Assembly: GCF_026898155.1 (NCBI RefSeq)
Contig: NZ_CP114029.1
Coordinates: 2,894,001-2,958,000, forward strand
Reading direction: 5' to 3'
DNA length: 64,000 nucleotides
DNA from: Jiella pelagia
Lineage (GTDB): Bacteria; Pseudomonadota; Alphaproteobacteria; Rhizobiales; Rhizobiaceae
The notes under the pieces are model-generated. The model did no database searches, had not been told where the DNA came from, and saw only the letters and a program-made list of their open reading frames with translations. Of the stretch, positions 61,499 to 64,000 are shown one piece after another. The stretch's first letter is position 1, and each line of letters begins with the position of its first letter. The position numbers were made by a program, and so were the translations under genes.

Positions 61499-61931
61499 CG
61501 CACCATCGAATGCGCGTGAAAAAAGGGCATGTTGTCCACCTCTCTTTGGTACTTATGTTAACTTTGAACGCCATATCCTATGCGATGCAACTGTTAGGGC
61601 GAACTTTGGTCCTCGTTTGACCTCTCAGCTTTTATCGCCAATCGTCATCTTGATGGCGTACTATTAGCGAAAATCGCTATCGCGCTTGCAAACATAATAT
61701 GGGTATAACTTGCGATACGTGCCGTAGAAGTGAGTTATACCACGAATTTTCGTGCGATCGTGGAGACGCAGATAACTTTGTGGAATGGCAACCCTTTCAA
61801 GGGTTACGTTGCGCCACATTATGTTTGAAAGCGGGCGGTCGTACAACGTTCGCCACTCTTTTTTCATAACGGCCCCATCGTCCAAGCGTCGCGACCTTCC
61901 GTCGCCGCCCGCCATCCGCTAATCCCGCCTC
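61499..61931. other. AT-rich spacer before radA
   Basis: 433 bases with no gene I can support firmly. A minus-strand frame at 61664-61867 (67 residues, MKKEWRTLYDRPLSNIMWRN at the start) has no recognisable domain or ribosome site and is doubtful. A 9-base inverted repeat AAACATAAT/ATTATGTTT lies near 61688 and 61818. It holds the right edge of the AT-rich island; composition returns to GC-rich just before radA. Confidence 0.35.
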
Positions 61932-63336
61932 ATGGCTAAACCCAAGCTCACCTTCATCTGCCAGGCCTGCGGCGCGGTCTATACGCGCTGGCAGGGCAAG
62001 TGCGAATCCTGCGGCGAGTGGAACACCATCGTCGAGGAGAACGCCTCCGGCGGCATCGGCGGCGGGCCGCAGCGGGGCTCCCGGCGCAAGGGCCGGCCGT
62101 CGGCGCTGCTTCCCCTGTCGGGCGAGATCGAGGAGGCGCCGCGCATCGTTTCGGGCATCGACGAGGCTCGACCGGGCGACGGGCGGCGGCATCGTCCGCG
62201 GCTCGGCGATCCTCATCGGCGGCGATCCCGGCATCGGCAAGTCGACGCTGCTGATGCAGGCGGCCGCCGCCCTGGCGCGGCGCGGCAGTTCGGTCGTCTA
62301 CGTCTCCGGCGAGGAAGCGGTGGCGCAGGTGCGGCTGCGCGCCCAGCGGCTGCAGGCGGCGGACACCGACGTCATGCTGATGGCCGAGACCAACGTTGAG
62401 GATATCCTCGCGACCCTCGCGGAGGCCAAGCGTCCCGACCTCCTGATCATCGATTCGATCCAGACGCTTTGGTCGGACTTCGCCGAATCGGCGCCCGGGA
62501 CCGTCACCCAGGTGCGGGCCGGCGTGCAGGCGCTGGTGAAATACGCCAAGTCGAGTGGAGCCGCCGTGATCCTCGTCGGCCACGTCACCAAGGACGGCCA
62601 GATTGCCGGCCCGCGCGTCGTCGAGCACATGGTCGATGCCGTCCTCTATTTCGAAGGCGAGGGCGGCCACCATTTCCGCATTCTTCGCACGGTGAAGAAC
62701 CGCTTCGGCCCCACCGACGAGATCGGCGTCTTCGAGATGGGCGGGGAAGGCCTGCGGGAAGTCGCCAATCCGTCCGAGCTTTTCCTCGGCGAGCGCAACG
62801 CCAAGTCGCCCGGCGCGGCGGTCTTTGCCGGCATGGAGGGCACCCGCCCGGTGCTGGTCGAGATCCAGGCCCTCGTCGCGCCGTCGGCGCTGGGCACACC
62901 GCGCCGGGCCGTGGTGGGCTGGGACCAGCCGCGGCTTGCCATGGTGCTCGCCGTGCTCGACGCGCACTGCGGTGTGCGCCTCGGCCAGCACGACGTCTAT
63001 CTCAACGTCGCCGGCGGTTTCCGCATCTCCGAGCCGGCGGCCGATCTCGCCGTCGCCGCAGCGCTGGTCTCGTCGCTGTCGGGCGCACCGCTGCCGCCCG
63101 ACTGCGTCTATTTCGGCGAGGTCAGCCTGTCGGGGGCCGTGCGCCCCGTCGCCCATGCGGCGCAGCGGCTGAAGGAGGCCGAGAAACTCGGCTTCTCCCG
63201 CTCGGTCCTGCCGGACTCCACCGCAGATCTGCCGAAATCCCCCGGCATGCGGATCGAGGCGGTGGAAGCGCTGCCCGATCTCGTCGCCAAGGTCGCGGCC
63301 GGAGGCTCGATCCAAGGCTCCGGCGAAGAGGCTTGA
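61932..63336 (+). CDS. radA: DNA repair protein RadA (one apparent frameshift)
   Basis: 467 residues after correction. N-terminal zinc finger CQACGAVYTRWQGKCESCGEW, RecA-like Walker A GGDPGIGKSTLLMQ, the RadA-specific KNRFG (in TVKNRFGPTDEIG) and a C-terminal Lon-like domain (DVYLNVAGGFRISEPAADLA). The frame breaks at GAGGCTC 62163-62169; as GAGCTC it reads SGIDELDRATGGGIVRGSAI. It processes recombination intermediates. Another GAGGCTC near 63303, close to the C-terminus, is ambiguous: read as GAGCTC the protein would run on about 12 more residues. Confidence 0.93.
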
Positions 63337-63439
63337 AGCCGCCCGTGAATCTTTTAGTGAAAATTATGCCGCAAAACGGTAATGGGGTGTTCGGCCGCGA
63401 CGGGCCGCCGCCGACCCCTCGACCCTGGAAGTCTCTAAG

Positions 63440-64000
63440 ATGTCAATCACACTGCTCGACGCCAGTCTCGTTGCGATCATGCTGGTTTCGGCCCTTTTAG
63501 CGATGGTGCGCGGTTTCTCGCGCGAGGTTCTGTCGATCGTTGCCTGGGCGGTCGCGGCGCTCGTCGCCTTCATGTTCTATGCCGAGCTGACGCCCTATGC
63601 CGAGCAGTACATCTCCTCGCGGACCGTCGCGATGGCGGCTTCGGCGGCGGCGATCTTCATCGTCACGCTGATCATCGTCTCCTTCATCACGCTGAGAATT
63701 GCCGACTTCATCATCGACAGCCGCATCGGCGCCCTCGACCGGGTGCTCGGCTTCGTCTTCGGCGCCGTTCGTGGGCTCCTCCTCGTCGTCGTCGCCATGC
63801 TGTTCTTCAACTGGCTGGCGCCGGAGAACCAGCCGGAGTGGATCGCCAACTCCGCCTCCAAGCCCTATCTCGACGATCTCGGCAAGCAGCTGGTCGCAGC
63901 GCTGCCCGAGAACCCGGAGGGCCTGATCATGGATCAGATCGACAATCTGCAGCAAGGCGGCGAGCCTGTGGAAGGCCAGGTTCCGGCGGCCGAGGAACCG
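63440..64000 (+). CDS. cvpA: CvpA-family membrane protein, C-terminus cut by window edge
   Basis: 187 residues visible. Four hydrophobic segments: SLVAIMLVSALLAMVRGF, VLSIVAWAVAALVAFMFY, AAAIFIVTLIIVSFITL and GAVRGLLLVVVAMLFFNWL. The family motif RVLGFVFGAVRGLLL is near residue 95. CvpA is linked to envelope function and colicin V export; radA-cvpA order is usual in Rhizobiales, often followed by purF. The acidic tail runs off the right edge. Confidence 0.9.
   Translation, partial: MSITLLDASLVAIMLVSALLAMVRGFSREVLSIVAWAVAALVAFMFYAELTPYAEQYISSRTVAMAASAAAIFIVTLIIVSFITLRIADFIIDSRIGALDRVLGFVFGAVRGLLLVVVAMLFFNWLAPENQPEWIANSASKPYLDDLGKQLVAALPENPEGLIMDQIDNLQQGGEPVEGQVPAAEEP

Noticed and set aside
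61664-61915. Small minus-strand frame before radA
   Set aside because: No domain, no good ribosome site, and its first part overlaps the radA upstream region; kept only as a remark in the spacer entry.
63303-63309. Another possible GAGCTC error in the radA C-terminus
   Set aside because: The present frame ends plausibly soon after (GSGEEA), and reading GAGCTC gives an equally uninformative tail; the site cannot be decided from sequence alone.

Overview
The window is about 64 kb of GC-rich DNA (roughly two thirds G+C by eye) from an alphaproteobacterium, most likely of the order Hyphomicrobiales. The reasons are the core gene order (hemW-rdgB-rph facing hrcA-grpE, then dnaB, alr, radA, cvpA), a rhizobial-type palindromic repeat at 20.05-20.15 kb, and the mix of TRAP and ABC importers. 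I do not assign a genus.

Layout. 0-5.1 kb: ribose-type sugar ABC importer (permease cut by the left edge, ATPase, binding protein) divergent from its LacI-type regulator. 5.1-7.7 kb: a malate/lactate-type dehydrogenase and a soluble class III adenylate cyclase. 7.8-16.1 kb: a ferric-siderophore locus (ATPase, two permeases, binding protein, IroE-like esterase, PchR-like AraC regulator, TonB receptor). 16.2-22.8 kb: GntR regulator, DctPQM TRAP importer, a small membrane protein, an IlvD/Edd-type sugar-acid dehydratase and an RraA-like aldolase. 22.9-25.6 kb: a Sel1-repeat protein. 25.7-36.5 kb: a complete histidine utilisation locus (hutC with an amino-acid ABC importer, hutF, and divergent hutIHGU). 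36.8-41.0 kb: a 1,416-residue protein built almost wholly from octapeptide repeats. 41.2-48.6 kb: a Rieske oxygenase, then a terminal oxidase cluster (triheme cytochrome c, CtaG, small membrane protein, fused subunit I/III, subunit II with cytochrome c). 48.8-63.4 kb: core genes hemW, rdgB, rph, hrcA, grpE, dnaB, alr and radA, with cvpA cut by the right edge. They are interrupted by a Uma2-family protein plus an FAD oxidoreductase (51.6-53.6 kb) and by an AT-rich island carrying an IS5-family element (58.8-61.9 kb).

Two things stand out. First, thirteen genes, several of them core, appear broken by a +1 frameshift, and all sixteen breaks fall on the 7-mer GAGCCTC or GAGGCTC. Removing the extra central base gives GAGCTC and restores the expected protein every time. 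Uninterrupted GAGCTC is seen only twice in the window. I read this as a systematic sequencing error at GAGCTC, probably a modified site, and annotate those genes as intact. A seventeenth break, in a G run, is of another kind. Second, the octapeptide protein has exact two-level periodicity: 173 octads, with two alternating marker types spaced 10 and 7 octads apart, giving nine 136-residue super-repeats. I know of no function for it.
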